Position numbers and translations under genes: made by a program. A DNA stretch of 64,000 bases, from assembly GCF_000002995.4 (NCBI RefSeq), contig NW_025062478.1:4564001-4628000 (forward strand), given 5' to 3'. Positions 50,226 to 63,800 of this stretch are shown in pieces (position 1 is the first letter of the stretch; every line of letters begins with the position of its first letter). Origin of the DNA: Brugia malayi. Taxonomy: Eukaryota > Nematoda > Chromadorea > Rhabditida > Onchocercidae. Below the pieces are notes generated by a model, which was not told where the DNA came from, ran no database searches, and saw only the letters and a list, made by a program, of their open reading frames with translations.

Positions 50226-53200
50226 TCTTCATTTATTTGCACATTTGACTATACCAATGAAATTGGATAACAAAATCAGAGAGGAGAACAAGAGAAAAAA
50301 ATTGTCAATGATTTTGCGAAAATACTTAAAACTATATAAATTGTCAACTGAAATCTCACTCTATCCTTTGAGCTTCTTCATAATCCACTTTACTTTTTCA
50401 AAAATTACATAAAAGCAAGAAAGAATTGTTAGCATAAAGGAGAGATAATATGCTAGAATAAGCAAAAAGTGGCATTATGCAGTCTTAGCATCATAAAATC
50501 CTTTCTGAAAAATGCACAAAAGTGATTGAATAAACAAATTTATTTTTTTTTTCTTGCTAGCTTTAAAAGATTAGCTTATTTCTTTAAAATGATGGTAAAA
50601 TTTTCTTTTTTGTATCATTTCTTCTTGTCTATGACGAGATTTAATCACTGAGGATGCAAAGATGAAGAATTGAAGAATGAGAAGTGCTAAGAATTCATTT
50701 ATGTACTAATAAAATGAATGATAAAAACGAATCCCAAAATGTATGTGACATTATAAGTTATCAATTTGAGGTTAGAATGATGATAACAGATTTCATTGAC
50801 ACTCGATGGTTTCGATGATAATGAAGAAAATACCGAAAAGAGCGATCAGTTGGCACTTCTCTTTCTCAAAATCATACATCTTTGTCATTATTTCTTCTTA
50901 TGCTTTCTTTCAGGGCGATTTGATGGGCTGCAATGAGTTAAATTAAAACGCTCTGTTGAACTTTCTTAATTATTTAGTAAACACTTAACAAATATTTCTC
51001 TTAAATTATCTAGTATCATCGAAATCTATAGAATCTAAGAACAACTAATACCTGATATCAATTAAATAAGTTACACAGAAGCCAATTTGCTTTAATTTTC
51101 TGGTTTTTCATATTTGAATAATAACCAATATAAGTTGTAGAATATTTAAATATTTGAAAAAATTACATAAAAACAAACGATTAATTTGTAAATTTACAAT
51201 TAAAACGTTGAAAGTTAAAAATATGAAATAACTGTAACACGCTGAACAGGTTGAAATCACTTCAGGAACAGAGAAGAAAGGTAGGAGATCAAGAAGATGA
51301 AAAAATTCTTGAAATGAAGTACTAAAGGTCATTGTCCTCATTTATTTATGGTTGTTGAAATGCATTGTTCATTGGTGTCGACGCATCCAATATCAAACTG
51401 TTTAATTGTACCAAAATATATCCAAAAATTTGTCCCCGGCATATTTATCAGATTGAAATTTCTTATCAGCTAATCACACGATTATCTTCTTGTTTAATAT
51501 TTAAAACGGATCAAAAATTTGTGTCACATTAGGATCAGAGCAAATAGTTTATTCATTTAAGCATCATTTATTATTAAATTTAAATACAGCTATAATTCTA
51601 GGATATTTCAGGCTTTCAAGTTGTAATAAATTATAATGTCATATTGGTATTTTAAAATTAGCATTTGTTTATTTATTAATTTGCAATATATCTCATCCTA
51701 ACTTTTATCTCCTCTAACTTTATTTAAAACTTAAAAAGGTTACTCCTAATTCTACCAAATCTTTCACTCATTTCAAGCGTAATTCTTATCATTGTCATTA
51801 TGATAAAGTATCAAAGCTAATCACTATCAAATCAAACTATTCATTTTTAACGCTATTATAAATATTCTTTTCGTACAAATAAATCGTTTACATCTGTCTT
51901 TTTCGTCGATTAAAAAAAAGAAAAAGAAAGCTATTCATTGATGTGTTTAACAAAGTGAATTTAGTGATAAGGATGGGATGGAAATGTGTTCAACAACACA
52001 TCAATATCACCGATAAAAACCAGTAGACACCATTTAGTGACTGTTTTATTTCGAGGAAAATACATATCACAGTTGTTCTGTTTGCTTAAACTCTTTTCAC
52101 TACCATTTCTTTAATCATTCCATACAATCAGCAATCTCAACTAAAATATTTTTTTTTTTTGAAATTCCATTTCTTTTCTTGTTCTCATTATTTTCTAATT
52201 TCATAACAGAAACGTTAAGATAATTTTCATTATTAATTTCTAATTAATTTTAAAAATCAAAATTTTTACTCATTTATAGATAAAAATGGTTTGTTTTTAT
52301 TTTTGCTATTACTTAAGCCTATAATATGCTTACTTGTGATATTTGCTTCATAATTAATATTGTGATAAATTATTAATAACTTTGAAACTATTCAGTTTTA
52401 TTAAAAGTAACATCATGCAATTTTTTTTTTTCAAATTTTTACAAATTAATTCCATTTTATTTCAACACTACCTGTCATACAGATTATAATAGCATTAAAA
52501 ATATAGGTTATTGATTGATTTCAAAAGTGTCAAATATTAACAGTCATCTTATTAAATAAATTTTATAAATCTTTTCATTTTTTTACAATTATCTTTTAGT
52601 GCAATGGTTATTTGAAATTTATGAAATGCTCTTTTTTTTTTTTTTTTTTCTTATCGAAAAATGTTGTTAGAGCATAAAATGAAAGAGAGAGAAGCTATAA
52701 AGCTATTTGTTGATTTTTGATCGTTTTTGCATCGTTACAGAGTGACATTAGAAGTGAAATGTTAGATGAACGGATAACAATTAGATTCACTGATTTGCTC
52801 ATTTAATTTAAATTATTTATTCTTTTTTTAATTTCACTTAAAAATTTTATTTATAGCAATTTACCTTTTTTTTTATGCTTTTTATTCACTTCGCTTAAAT
52901 CATTTCTTTTTTTTTCTTTTTCCATTATACTTATTACTTAATCTTTTCTATTATTTAATTTCGACAAATTAAAAGAAAATATTATGGAGGAAGTAATTGT
53001 AAAAAAAAAAGTCAAAGATAGAAGGGATGAAATGGTATTTAGTTTACTTTACTGCCAGCATTTGAAACTCCGTTCTTTTTTTTTTTTTAGTATTTATCTT
53101 AATGTTATCTTATTCTGGTTGACATATTTTATGACTGCAATAATTTTTTGAAATGGTGAAATATTTTGAAGAGTTTGTAAGTTATTTTTTGCAAAAATAA

Positions 53201-54421
53201 ACAAAATTTTGAAAACGATTATTTTTGGATCTAATTAATTCAATACTGAATTTTAACTGAAAATATGCAATTGATTTTCAGCATTTATTGATATTATGGA
53301 TGAAGATAATGAGAATCATAAAGTATTAAAAAAAAAAGTATAATTGTTGAATAAATTCATTGCTATTACTTCAAATTCTGCAATTTATAAATTATTTAAA
53401 GGACAAAATATAAATGAGATTTTAATAGAATTTTTGAAATTTGATAAGTTTCAGCATATTATTTAAAGGGAAATGCCTCTATCGTTAATACAATTTTTAA
53501 AAGTTAATATTTAATGATTGGCAGCATATGCTACTTTTGTTAACATCTGAAAGAAATTCGAAAAAAGTTCAACTTCTAAACCATCAAAAATAGCATATTT
53601 TGCTCATATCATTGCTTAGAAAGAAAAAAAGTTTAAACAAAAATATATCGATTAATTCTTAGCATCAAAAGTAATTTATCTTTATTTTTCTAAAAAAAAA
53701 GCCAACATTGAAATTTTAGAAAGTATTTTTGTCGCCTACAAAAAAAGAAAAAATATTCACTTCTTTTATGCAAACATCTTTTGATTCTAATTTTAAGATA
53801 AGAAAGAATCTTGTGGTCATGATTAATTACAGTTCCGTTAACCTACCCTGATACTTAACTTCGTCAAAATAAGCCAAACACATTCAATAGATTTTCACTC
53901 TATAGTTAAAACTATTCATAGTTACTCTTTTATTAACCAATTTCATTTAAATTTAAATTAATTTCTATTAATTATCAATAAATTAAATGCACACCATTGA
54001 TCCACCAGATGTGTTTGTTGTCATTTGATAATGAATAATTATAAATGTCGTGTATTATGTCATATTCTACATTTCATTATATTTTAAAGTTAATTTGAAA
54101 ATAAACTAACTGAGGGAAATTAGGAATTTGTATTCCTTGGATAGTAATATGAAATGATCCTAGTTGCTGAATGTAGTTTTTATTTACTTTTTCAATTGCT
54201 TTCATTCAATCATTCTGCTTCACCATGAAACAATCAATCATTTTTATTCCATTTATCTTACCTACCCATACTTAGGTATTTGTCTTCCTGCCGCCCATAC
54301 TTGTGAATTTCTAATAGAAATTTATCTTTATAGGAACTTGTAGGGAATATTAAAATGTTTCTTGCTATGATCTTCTAGACATCATTTATGCAAATTTAAA
54401 TAATATTTGTTTGTTTCAGTA
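50226..54421. other. AT-rich intergenic DNA
   Basis: About 4 kb with no supportable gene on either strand: frequent stops, T runs and no exon chain. The right end has the acceptor TTTGTTTCAG (ending 54419) directly before the next start codon. Confidence 0.6.
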
Positions 54422-57400
54422 ATGGCGGATCCGATGAATGATGAAAGATCAGAAGGTAATGTTGAGCTGTACGATGGGAAATCATTTGGTAATTCAGAAT
54501 TGCAACAGCTTACATCCGGATACGGCAATAAACAAATTCAGGAAGCAAGAAATCCATGCAGTTTGATGCTTGAAGAAGATCTGTTGTATCATGACGAGCG
54601 TCAGAATGTACCGGAAAAAATATCTGATACTAATACTAAATGTTTCCAACTAGGTTTTCCGTTTACTGATCTTTCAGAAACGGCAAGCATACATACAGAT
54701 TCAATTTTGGGAAATCAGAATATATTTCAGCAAGAAAATAATGATTTCTACGCTCAACAACCGTGTGTTACGTCAAACTGTAAAACAACTTCTGAAAATG
54801 AAACTCAAGAACCGATTCTATTCGAATTTGAAAATTATGCAAATCAAATTTTGGGACAGAAATTGATACAACCGCTTGTTGCGTCTAATAACAGTGCAGC
54901 AGAAATAAAAGATAAAATGGTTGATGCTTTTGTTTTGGACGATCAACAAGCAGCAATAAGTGATGATGATGATATGAGCAGTTCGAAATCGGTCGAAAAT
55001 TTTCCTCAACAATTGCAAATTGTTGACGGACAAGAAAAACTTTGGACTCTATGTGATGACGAAGACTCAACCAAAAATGAATTGGATGATAACACGAATA
55101 AGAATTCGAAAAATTCCAAACATCACCAGTTTGAGAAATGTGAAGTAATACCTGCTGAGCAACAACATTTAGTTAACGGAAATGTTGTTCCGGAAGATTT
55201 CACATCAAATACTATTTTCATCGGACTTCAATATATTGATGGAAAATTACTTAACGTAATTGGTGGTTTAAGTAATCTTGCCAATAATTGTAAACAACGG
55301 TTCCATCTTCCAAAAGCAGGATGCCAGAAACTGGAAGCAATAGGAATTCTTGATGGGATTCTACATCCAGTACCGGAAAGTAATGAGGATCTTCATGAAA
55401 CTTCATTTATTGTGGATTTTTGTGAAACGGATCATTTTGAAGAGCTCATTGCAAAAGAAATCCATGCAGAATCAGAATATTCTGTGTCAGGAATTATACC
55501 TGAGATAAAAAATATTAAAGAAAATGTAATCCATCATATTACAGAACAAATTCTTTCAGTGCAAGACAAACCTGAAAGAACATTTCTCGGAGATAACTGT
55601 TCCGAAAATGAAGAATTTGTTATAGAACAAAGGCAAACTAATCACATAAATGAACCAGCGGAATTGTTGATATCGGAATGTGATCCGGAAAATGCAAGAC
55701 AGGAAATTTTGAGAGAAGTTGAACGAGGAAAGGAATTTCTACCATCTACTGCTGAGGAAAGATCTGACAATATGAAATCAGTGCAAGTAGTGGAAAATTT
55801 TGAAGATGTAAGCAAAATTCAAAACGAACATAAAGAATCGGTTGAATGTGAAAAACTTCAAGAACAGTTACTTTGTGAAACACAGCAAGAAAAGATAGCA
55901 AATTTTGAAATTGAAGAGAATAACGAAACTCAGAGTAAACTTCCGAATAAGAGGGAAACGGAAGTTTGTGAAGCTAATACTTTGGTTTATGAAAGTGCGC
56001 GAGTGCCAGAAGAAGAGAGAAAGTCTGATCTTGCATCAGATATTTCGAATAGTGAATGTAAAATATATGATCAAGAAAGCAATGAAAACATTGCAGTAGA
56101 TAAAGCTATAATTATAAAAAAGTCAACCGAATCTCTTGGATCCGAGAACATGCGGGAAGAGAAAAACAGTGCTTCTCTGCAAGATGAATTGAAAAATGTC
56201 AACAAAGATGTCACACTACTTAAACCAACCATAAAAACAATGCCAGCAACTGGCACTAAGAAGAAGGTGTCAACGACAGATGCTATGTCACCAACATCAA
56301 AAGATGCAAAGAAAACCAATCGTATAATGATTGACAGAAAATCGGTGACAAAATCAGCTGTCACTTTACCAGCAGTTTCTACTGCGAGAAATATAAAATT
56401 GAAGGAAAAAAATAATGGCGAAGCTGAATTAAAGCACACAAAAAATACTAGAAATAGCAGTAATGCAAAGATATTAAAGCAAAATATTACGTCAACTGTA
56501 ACGTCAAAGATAACTCAGAAAAGACTTCACGAAAGTGTAAGTTTTGGAAAAATACAGCTAAATAACAATGCTAAAGTGAATACGAAAAATAAACCAAAAG
56601 ATATTATCAAAGAGTATCAAAAAATAATAAAAGGAATGGAAAATAATGAAAAGGTAAAAAAGATTGGAATTATTGATTTAGAGCCATTAGTTTGGACAGA
56701 AACTTTAATTCCTACATATGAGCAAATTTGGGAAAATTATGAATCGGTAAATCAGATCATCGATAATAAAACTAATATAGGATTTGAAGAAAAGACAGAA
56801 ATTGAAATCGAAAACGAATTAAAAACTGATGAAATGGTCGCAAATGTGGAAATGTGGCAAATGAAGAAAAATTCAGAATTTATCGAAATTGAAGTTACGG
56901 AATCACTAATTTTGTCAGAGAGAAATGAAATCAATGCCTCACAATGTTTTGGTTTATCAAATAAGAATGAGAAAGAAATTCCTCGGATTGAGGATTTCTC
57001 GGATTGTTTAAAAATAAGCGAACAGAATGAAAATGTTGCTATTGAAGAAGAAATAGCAGTAAAGAACAGTAGTAGCGAAAAGCATGAAATTGAAATTTCT
57101 AGCTCAGTGGCAATTAAATCTTCCGAAGCAACCGAAGTATTATTGAAAATGAACTCAAAAATTCCGTTCGAACAAAAAACTTCCAATACAATGATGGGAC
57201 AAAGCACAGCATTAAAACCGAATCTATCAGGAATACAAAATAAGATAGAAGCTGATGCTAAGGATGGAACCGGTGAAATGGTTACTGCCGGGAAAGAAGA
57301 AATGATACAGTCGGAGAAAGAACAACTGGAAGCGAAAGTTGCAAGAAATGATAGTAGTGAAGAATCAAGCCGAACTGGAAAGAAAGAGTTAGGATTAGCA

Positions 57401-57811
57401 GGATCAGGTTCTGAACGACAGACACAACCGGAGCTAGAAATAAATGATAGAAGTAGACATCATGGTGAGAAATCGCGTAGCAAAAATTATCAGTGGAAAG
57501 GTCAGTTTGGTGGAATGTATTCAGATGTGCCGGAAGAATATATGCATAATACTGCCGGAAAAGATAATCCGCGTAAGCAACAGGAAATTGATGGGCAACA
57601 AAACTGTCCACATCAAGCTTACGACAAGTTTTCTGATAACATCGAATTAAAAGATAATTATCAGCAACAACAAAGTGGAAATCAGAATCAGTCACGAAAG
57701 CAGCAGCAGCAACAACCGGGTGACACCAATAACGCATATAGTCAGAGCTATTCCGGTCAACAAGGGCACAGGAAACGAAACAAACGAAACAAGAGACCAC
57801 GTAATTGGTGA
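54422..57811 (+). CDS. Large low-complexity protein, single long exon
   Basis: An uninterrupted frame of 1129 residues begins MADPMNDERSEG, two bases after the acceptor TTTGTTTCAG. That makes this Met, not the upstream in-frame one at 54407, the likely trans-spliced start. It is rich in Glu, Asn, Lys, Ser and Gln and mostly looks disordered. A more ordered stretch near residues 260-320 reads TIFIGLQYIDGKLLNVIGGL. Residues about 600-730 are basic and Ser/Thr-rich. Near 750-780 there is a hydrophobic patch IGIIDLEPLVWTETL. The end is Gln-rich, finishing in GHRKRNKRNKRPRNW, which could bind RNA or act as a nuclear signal. No known domain is recognised. A possible 3' intron runs from the final TGG codon or the 3' UTR to TCATCGTTGCAG at 58139. 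Confidence 0.8.
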   Translation: MADPMNDERSEGNVELYDGKSFGNSELQQLTSGYGNKQIQEARNPCSLMLEEDLLYHDERQNVPEKISDTNTKCFQLGFPFTDLSETASIHTDSILGNQNIFQQENNDFYAQQPCVTSNCKTTSENETQEPILFEFENYANQILGQKLIQPLVASNNSAAEIKDKMVDAFVLDDQQAAISDDDDMSSSKSVENFPQQLQIVDGQEKLWTLCDDEDSTKNELDDNTNKNSKNSKHHQFEKCEVIPAEQQHLVNGNVVPEDFTSNTIFIGLQYIDGKLLNVIGGLSNLANNCKQRFHLPKAGCQKLEAIGILDGILHPVPESNEDLHETSFIVDFCETDHFEELIAKEIHAESEYSVSGIIPEIKNIKENVIHHITEQILSVQDKPERTFLGDNCSENEEFVIEQRQTNHINEPAELLISECDPENARQEILREVERGKEFLPSTAEERSDNMKSVQVVENFEDVSKIQNEHKESVECEKLQEQLLCETQQEKIANFEIEENNETQSKLPNKRETEVCEANTLVYESARVPEEERKSDLASDISNSECKIYDQESNENIAVDKAIIIKKSTESLGSENMREEKNSASLQDELKNVNKDVTLLKPTIKTMPATGTKKKVSTTDAMSPTSKDAKKTNRIMIDRKSVTKSAVTLPAVSTARNIKLKEKNNGEAELKHTKNTRNSSNAKILKQNITSTVTSKITQKRLHESVSFGKIQLNNNAKVNTKNKPKDIIKEYQKIIKGMENNEKVKKIGIIDLEPLVWTETLIPTYEQIWENYESVNQIIDNKTNIGFEEKTEIEIENELKTDEMVANVEMWQMKKNSEFIEIEVTESLILSERNEINASQCFGLSNKNEKEIPRIEDFSDCLKISEQNENVAIEEEIAVKNSSSEKHEIEISSSVAIKSSEATEVLLKMNSKIPFEQKTSNTMMGQSTALKPNLSGIQNKIEADAKDGTGEMVTAGKEEMIQSEKEQLEAKVARNDSSEESSRTGKKELGLAGSGSERQTQPELEINDRSRHHGEKSRSKNYQWKGQFGGMYSDVPEEYMHNTAGKDNPRKQQEIDGQQNCPHQAYDKFSDNIELKDNYQQQQSGNQNQSRKQQQQQPGDTNNAYSQSYSGQQGHRKRNKRNKRPRNW

Positions 57812-60800
57812 CAGCAATACTGCTACGACGATTTTCTTCCGTTTGACAAAAAATAATAATTTAATATCACAATCAAAACTTTGCCATAAACAGGTGTGAA
57901 TTTTAATTCTTTTTTTCAAAAAATATATGAAGTTTTCAAGATTTTATCGATTAATTTTTAAACATTTAGAAAGAGAATTAGAGTGTACATTGAAATGTTT
58001 GCTTAGAAGTTTTTAAAAAGGCTAAAATAGCATATTTAACTCAACTTGCTTCAATATTTGTTATTAAACTTTGAACAACAATTAAATTAGCTATCGTTTT
58101 GAATTTCATTCTTATAACTTTCATTTTTCATCGTTGCAGGTTTGATGGTATTTGGTTTTTGAACATAAGCAGAAATATATTCTTATACGATTAACTTTGT
58201 TAATGACCGGACTGAATTCATTTATATAACCGATTTAATGATTGCTCAATGATTTGTGTTGTAAACAAGAAATTGATGAATTTTTATTGGCTGAAATACT
58301 GGTATCGAAGTCATTATACAATAGAAATTAAATATATCAATTTCACATCTCATTGTCTCTTATCGGGTTACATTATATAATTCCCTGTGATGAATTGATT
58401 ATATTTTGTACGAAATATCAAAAATTATAATTTATTCCATTTCAATTTATTCATTTTTAAGTGTTATTTGAAAATTAAAAAAAAGTTTGTGATCGATGCT
58501 ATTATTATCTGATAAGAGATTGATGGGCAATAGTTTGTATACTATAATTATAAAACATTTTTCTCTAATAATATCTTCTCATCATTTTTAACATTTCAGA
58601 TTTTTAGAATATTGTTTGATCGAGAAATAACTTCCGAAATTCTATTTACACTTAAACATATCGCCATGTATTTTTTAAAATTTAATTACTTGTAGCTTAT
58701 GAATCAGCGAAATTTATATCAGAAATTATATTTCCGTTTGTTATATAAAATTTTCAGTGCAAAAAAAAAAAAAAAAACTTTCATTACAAGAAATTTATTT
58801 TTTCGGAAGTTATCATTTTTTGATTTAAAATCATACGAATTTCACATTTTTTTAAATATTTTGATTATCCTCAAAAAAAAAAAAAAAAAAAAAAAAAACG
58901 AAAAACGAAAAATTATAAATTTTGCAAATGACCAAATGTAATCGATCATTAACTAAAGACAACAAAAAAAGCATTATTAGTTTGCTTTTTTTGTATTTTC
59001 AAGTAAAATACTCGATTAAATTAATTTGTGAGAAATTTTAAGGTATTTCCGCTTTAGCTATAGCATAATTTGAACAGTTAAAAATTATATAAATCTCAAT
59101 TTTTTTTGTTAAATATTTTTGTCAATTTTTTTAAATTTTATTTTCATTAAACTAAATCGGAAATAATTATTTGAAGAAAAAAATGTTTTCGATATACATT
59201 TTTAAACTGAAATCAATCAATTTCCTTTATCTGATTATGATAATTTGGCTAATTATTAGTACACATTGAAGTTCCTTCAATATTTATAATTTACATTTCT
59301 CCTTTCTTCTTTTCACTTTGGGAAGCCATCAGATTGGTGCAAAAATTTTGGTATTTCCTATTGATATTGGGAACGATGTTAATATTTTGAAAATTTTATT
59401 AAACATTTTTTAAATACTTTAGAATGAGATTAAATCCGTTCTGTTACAATAAATAATATGTTGTCATCGTTCATTTGATAACTAAGTGATTAAAAATGAA
59501 ATTTTGGAAAAACTTTAAAATTTTAAGATAGATTTTTTTCATTTCTGTCTTTCTTGATTATCTTTCTTTTTTCTTTTACCTTTGAAGAAAACTTAAGATA
59601 CATCTCAAATATGAAAGGATATATTGCGGCAGTTACTTAAGGAAATGATTTCTTGATAATATAACGATACTCAGCGGGGTTGACAAGGTAGATGGATGAT
59701 ATTGTGACAGCAGAAAATATTCGGTGTGCTCATCATTATCTTTGATCAATACAATCATGTTATGATAACGAACAGAAAATTGTTCATAACTATTATCGTC
59801 TGTGTGATATGAAAAATACAAATGAAGATCAAAAGATGGAACCGCTAATGAGATAAGAAGGTGAAATGACATGAGTGTAAGCATATCACAGCATGAAATG
59901 ATTGCAGTTATCAAAACTACTTCTGTCATAAATAATATATCAATAAATGAATGACAGTAAATATTATATGTTTTTTTTTTTGTCAAATATAATCATTAAA
60001 TTGATTCCAATTTAATTTTAACTTTGATACTTATCACTGTTTTAATCACTTCAAATGATAAGTGCAAAAGTCAAAATAGATCAAGCCAATCAAAAGAATA
60101 TAACTGATTATCAGATAAAACACAAAGCTGTGCGAGATAATTCACAGACTGATAATGATTGATAATTGAACTCAATTGATCAATCTAAAATATTTGATAG
60201 TATATTTTGTAGAATACTCGAAGGAATAAGATTAAAGTATTTAAAGGATTAATAATATTATTAATTGTTAGCATATTGACATAATATAGTTGCAGTAACT
60301 TTTATATTATTATTGTAACGCTTAGAAATTAACAAGTGGAATAGTTTAATTACATTTCAATTTTTGATTAATAATGTTTAATATCAAAATTATACTCCTC
60401 ATTATAAAATTTCTTTTTCTAAATATTTCAAATTTAGAAGAAAATTGACTGTTACAAGTGAACAGTAAGTTATTCAAGCAGCAAAAGAAATAATTCAATG
60501 AGTTAATGAAGTTTCAATGATTTACGCCTAAACTAGTTTGAATAACAATTCTTATGTCAATAAAACGGCGCAAGCTGTCAAAGGGTTATTGTTTAGCTAT
60601 GTGTCAACTTCATTAGCTTATAATCCTCACTGATAACCTGCTGGAAATTTTTATAAAGTGAAATATCATATGCGCTTTCATTAATGTTTCGGTTGATAAA
60701 ACGTCAAAGCATTTTGTAGAAATAATAAAGCTGATAAGTCTGGGTGATAAGCTTTAATACTATATTAAATAGTTCAGCTAATGTTGACTTCCATAGTGAT

Positions 60801-63800
60801 TCATGTATTAGATAATTTAATTTGTTAATTACAGAGATTTTTTTTTCGATTGTTTCGTAATTTATTACTTAAAAATTTTATTTATAAGAATATTTTATCA
60901 TTAATGTAAATATTTTAGAAAACGATATGAATAGGATAGATGAAATGAAATAATATTTAAAAAAGGTTTAAATGTAAAATATATGTTGCAGAATATTTTA
61001 TTAAAGTTGATTTTATTTACTGTAATTTCCAAAATTTTATTAACATTATGAAAAAGAAGAAAAAAAAAAAAAAAAAAAAACTGAATTTGAATGATTTTTT
61101 TACAGCAATTTTTACCCAAACAACAATAATGATTAACAATTATTCTTATTATTTTTTGACTTTCGTCATTTATCCTTGCGTGATACGGTAATTGTAATTG
61201 TTGTAATACTAAGATGACCTTGTCAACTCTTCAATCTCTTTTGCATCCTTTTGCGCATCATTTCTTGTACAATTACTACATTGAAATAGGCATAAACACT
61301 GTCGTCATATGTTCATTGAATCATTATAAGCTATTCAAAGAAGATAACCACTTAAGATATTGGATATTTCCTTTTGGTTCCATATATAATAACAGCTTTC
61401 CGGGTAAACTTATTCCTATTTCGGTTAAATAAACATAACAAAGACAATTTCCATGGAAAAATATGATTAGGAAAATAGGAAAAGGTAAAAAGATGATGTG
61501 GAGATGTGTCCTCGAATGACATGACATGACATTTGACATCTTCTGCTAATCGAGAGCTTCTACAGATTGTTCACCGCTCTATGATTATCCCTTTCGTAAG
61601 ATACTCTTGCTAACCTTCTTCTCTTTTTTTTTTTTCACTTATATATTCATGTATGTTACCGCTTCAAATTACCACATTTCGGTATCTTTTGAAATATTTT
61701 AATTGCTCTAAATCATTTCTATTCCTTATATTTTCATCCTAAATAATGACAAATGCTTTTTTTTTTGTTTCGATAATTAAGCGTCTAAAGTAATTATCTT
61801 AAATGTTCCACATCATATTATTAATACTAACAAATAGGCTTGTTTCATTTGTTTATGAGATATTATATTAATTTTTTATTCCTCCAAAATTAAATTTTTG
61901 CATCAATTACTCTTACAATATATGCTTATCATGAATCCACTAAAAACTGACAATATTATAAAGCTATTTATTAAAGAATTACTTAATGATTATTGAAATT
62001 TCGAAGAAAAACTAAAAAAGTTTTTTTTTGCAAGTTTGTATTTTAATTACGCTTTCAATCCTAACCGCGCAATCTTGGATGAAACTATGATCATGAAAAG
62101 AAATTTTGTATAGCAAATTAGCTAATCATCTGTCTTAAATCAATCATCAAATTGTTTTACGGTGAATCTTCTCAATATTTTAAAATTAAACTGGAAATAA
62201 ATTAATTTTAATTTGAACTCAAAAACTGCATTAATACAAATGTCTGAGGCATGAAATATTTTTCATCATAATTTGGCAATAAGTGGAAGATAAGATGAGC
62301 CAAGAAGGAATTTGTTTGTGAGACAGTCTAAAATTGGCTAACCTAATCAGATTAAAAGAGGCAGGCTAATTTATTAGAGGCTTAAGTTGTTTGTAATGAT
62401 TGCAGCTATTGACAACATCGTCTTTTCCCCACTTATATTAAACTGCTAGGCTCTTTTATCTTTCTAATAAGGATAGGAAAGATTTTACTTCATGTTACTA
62501 TCGCAATAGCAGCCATTTTCTATAAATTGTTTTAGTTTTACATACGAAAATAACAATCAGAATTTCTTTCTTTAATTTTTGGTTTAATGCTTTTGTTGAG
62601 CCAGATTTTGTGATTTCTCACTCACCAAATGCAATGTTGAATAATTTTTTTTAAAAAAAGAAATAAATGCACTACAGTAATCGTTGAAGTGCTAATTCTG
62701 TGCACCGTACAGCACCGTGAAATATGTCGTACTGTGAAAGAGGCGCAATTGTCGCTCATAATAAAGGCTGAAATTTAGATTCGATACTATTACAATGATA
62801 TAATTGGTTTGATGAGCTTAAATGGTACATAGAAGAACTGATCGAGTCAATTTACAATCAATTAAAAGAGCTTCAAATGCTCGTTAAGTAAATCATGAAA
62901 GTGTTAAGTGATATAATTATCGATAAACATACCACTTAACAGTGATAATACTTCAAATGAAAAAAGTTGAGCGAATTATTTGTGACATTCGCTGAAGAGA
63001 TACTGTGATAATCGAATGATTCAACTAATAGATGCATTAATTACACAACAGCTAAAAGAAATTTCAAATAAATTTTGCCACATTAGCGAAATTAACACAA
63101 AAGTAATTATATCGGATAATGGAGTAGTGACAATGATTTAGTTTCATTTAATTATATAGGACTGATCAAATGGCAATTTCACTTATTTAGCAGTAACAGT
63201 TATGATAACTGATTGTATGACTAATATATGCATTTGATTATTTCAAATATTCGAATTGTTTACCTGATAAAATAACAGCCATTGAAGAGTAATTAGGAAA
63301 AAGCGAGAATGGCTTAAGAATTTTCGTTTTATCTGTAATATTTATATATATTAATACTTTAATGAGCTGTTTTGATCGATCCGCCAATCATTATGCATAT
63401 TACCTTATTGACACCGTAATGTAATATCATCAACGTAATTGAAACCGTAATATGATCTTTATCTATCAAATTAAAGTTAATTACTTTTTATCAACCAAAT
63501 TGTCGGCTTTTCTTCAAAAATGTCACCATTTTTTATTTAACCGCCATAAATGGTCTATTACGGATAATCCATCTATGCTACACTTCCCCGTTATACATTT
63601 ATTTGCAAACAATTATCGCATTTTGCTACCTTTAATTGCATTCTCATCCCTATCCGGGAAATATTCCGGAAAAGAAATTATTCAACTGAATCAAAGAGAT
63701 TAGTATTTAACGCTTGACAGAATCTGATCTATGCTAAGGTGAAAGTGCGGCAACGATGCTTAAAACACGCGAACAATAAACCATATTCTCAAAAATAAAT

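Noticed and set aside
59633..59986. 117-codon minus-strand ORF
   Set aside because: No motif, acceptor or poly(A) signal; length is within chance for this window.
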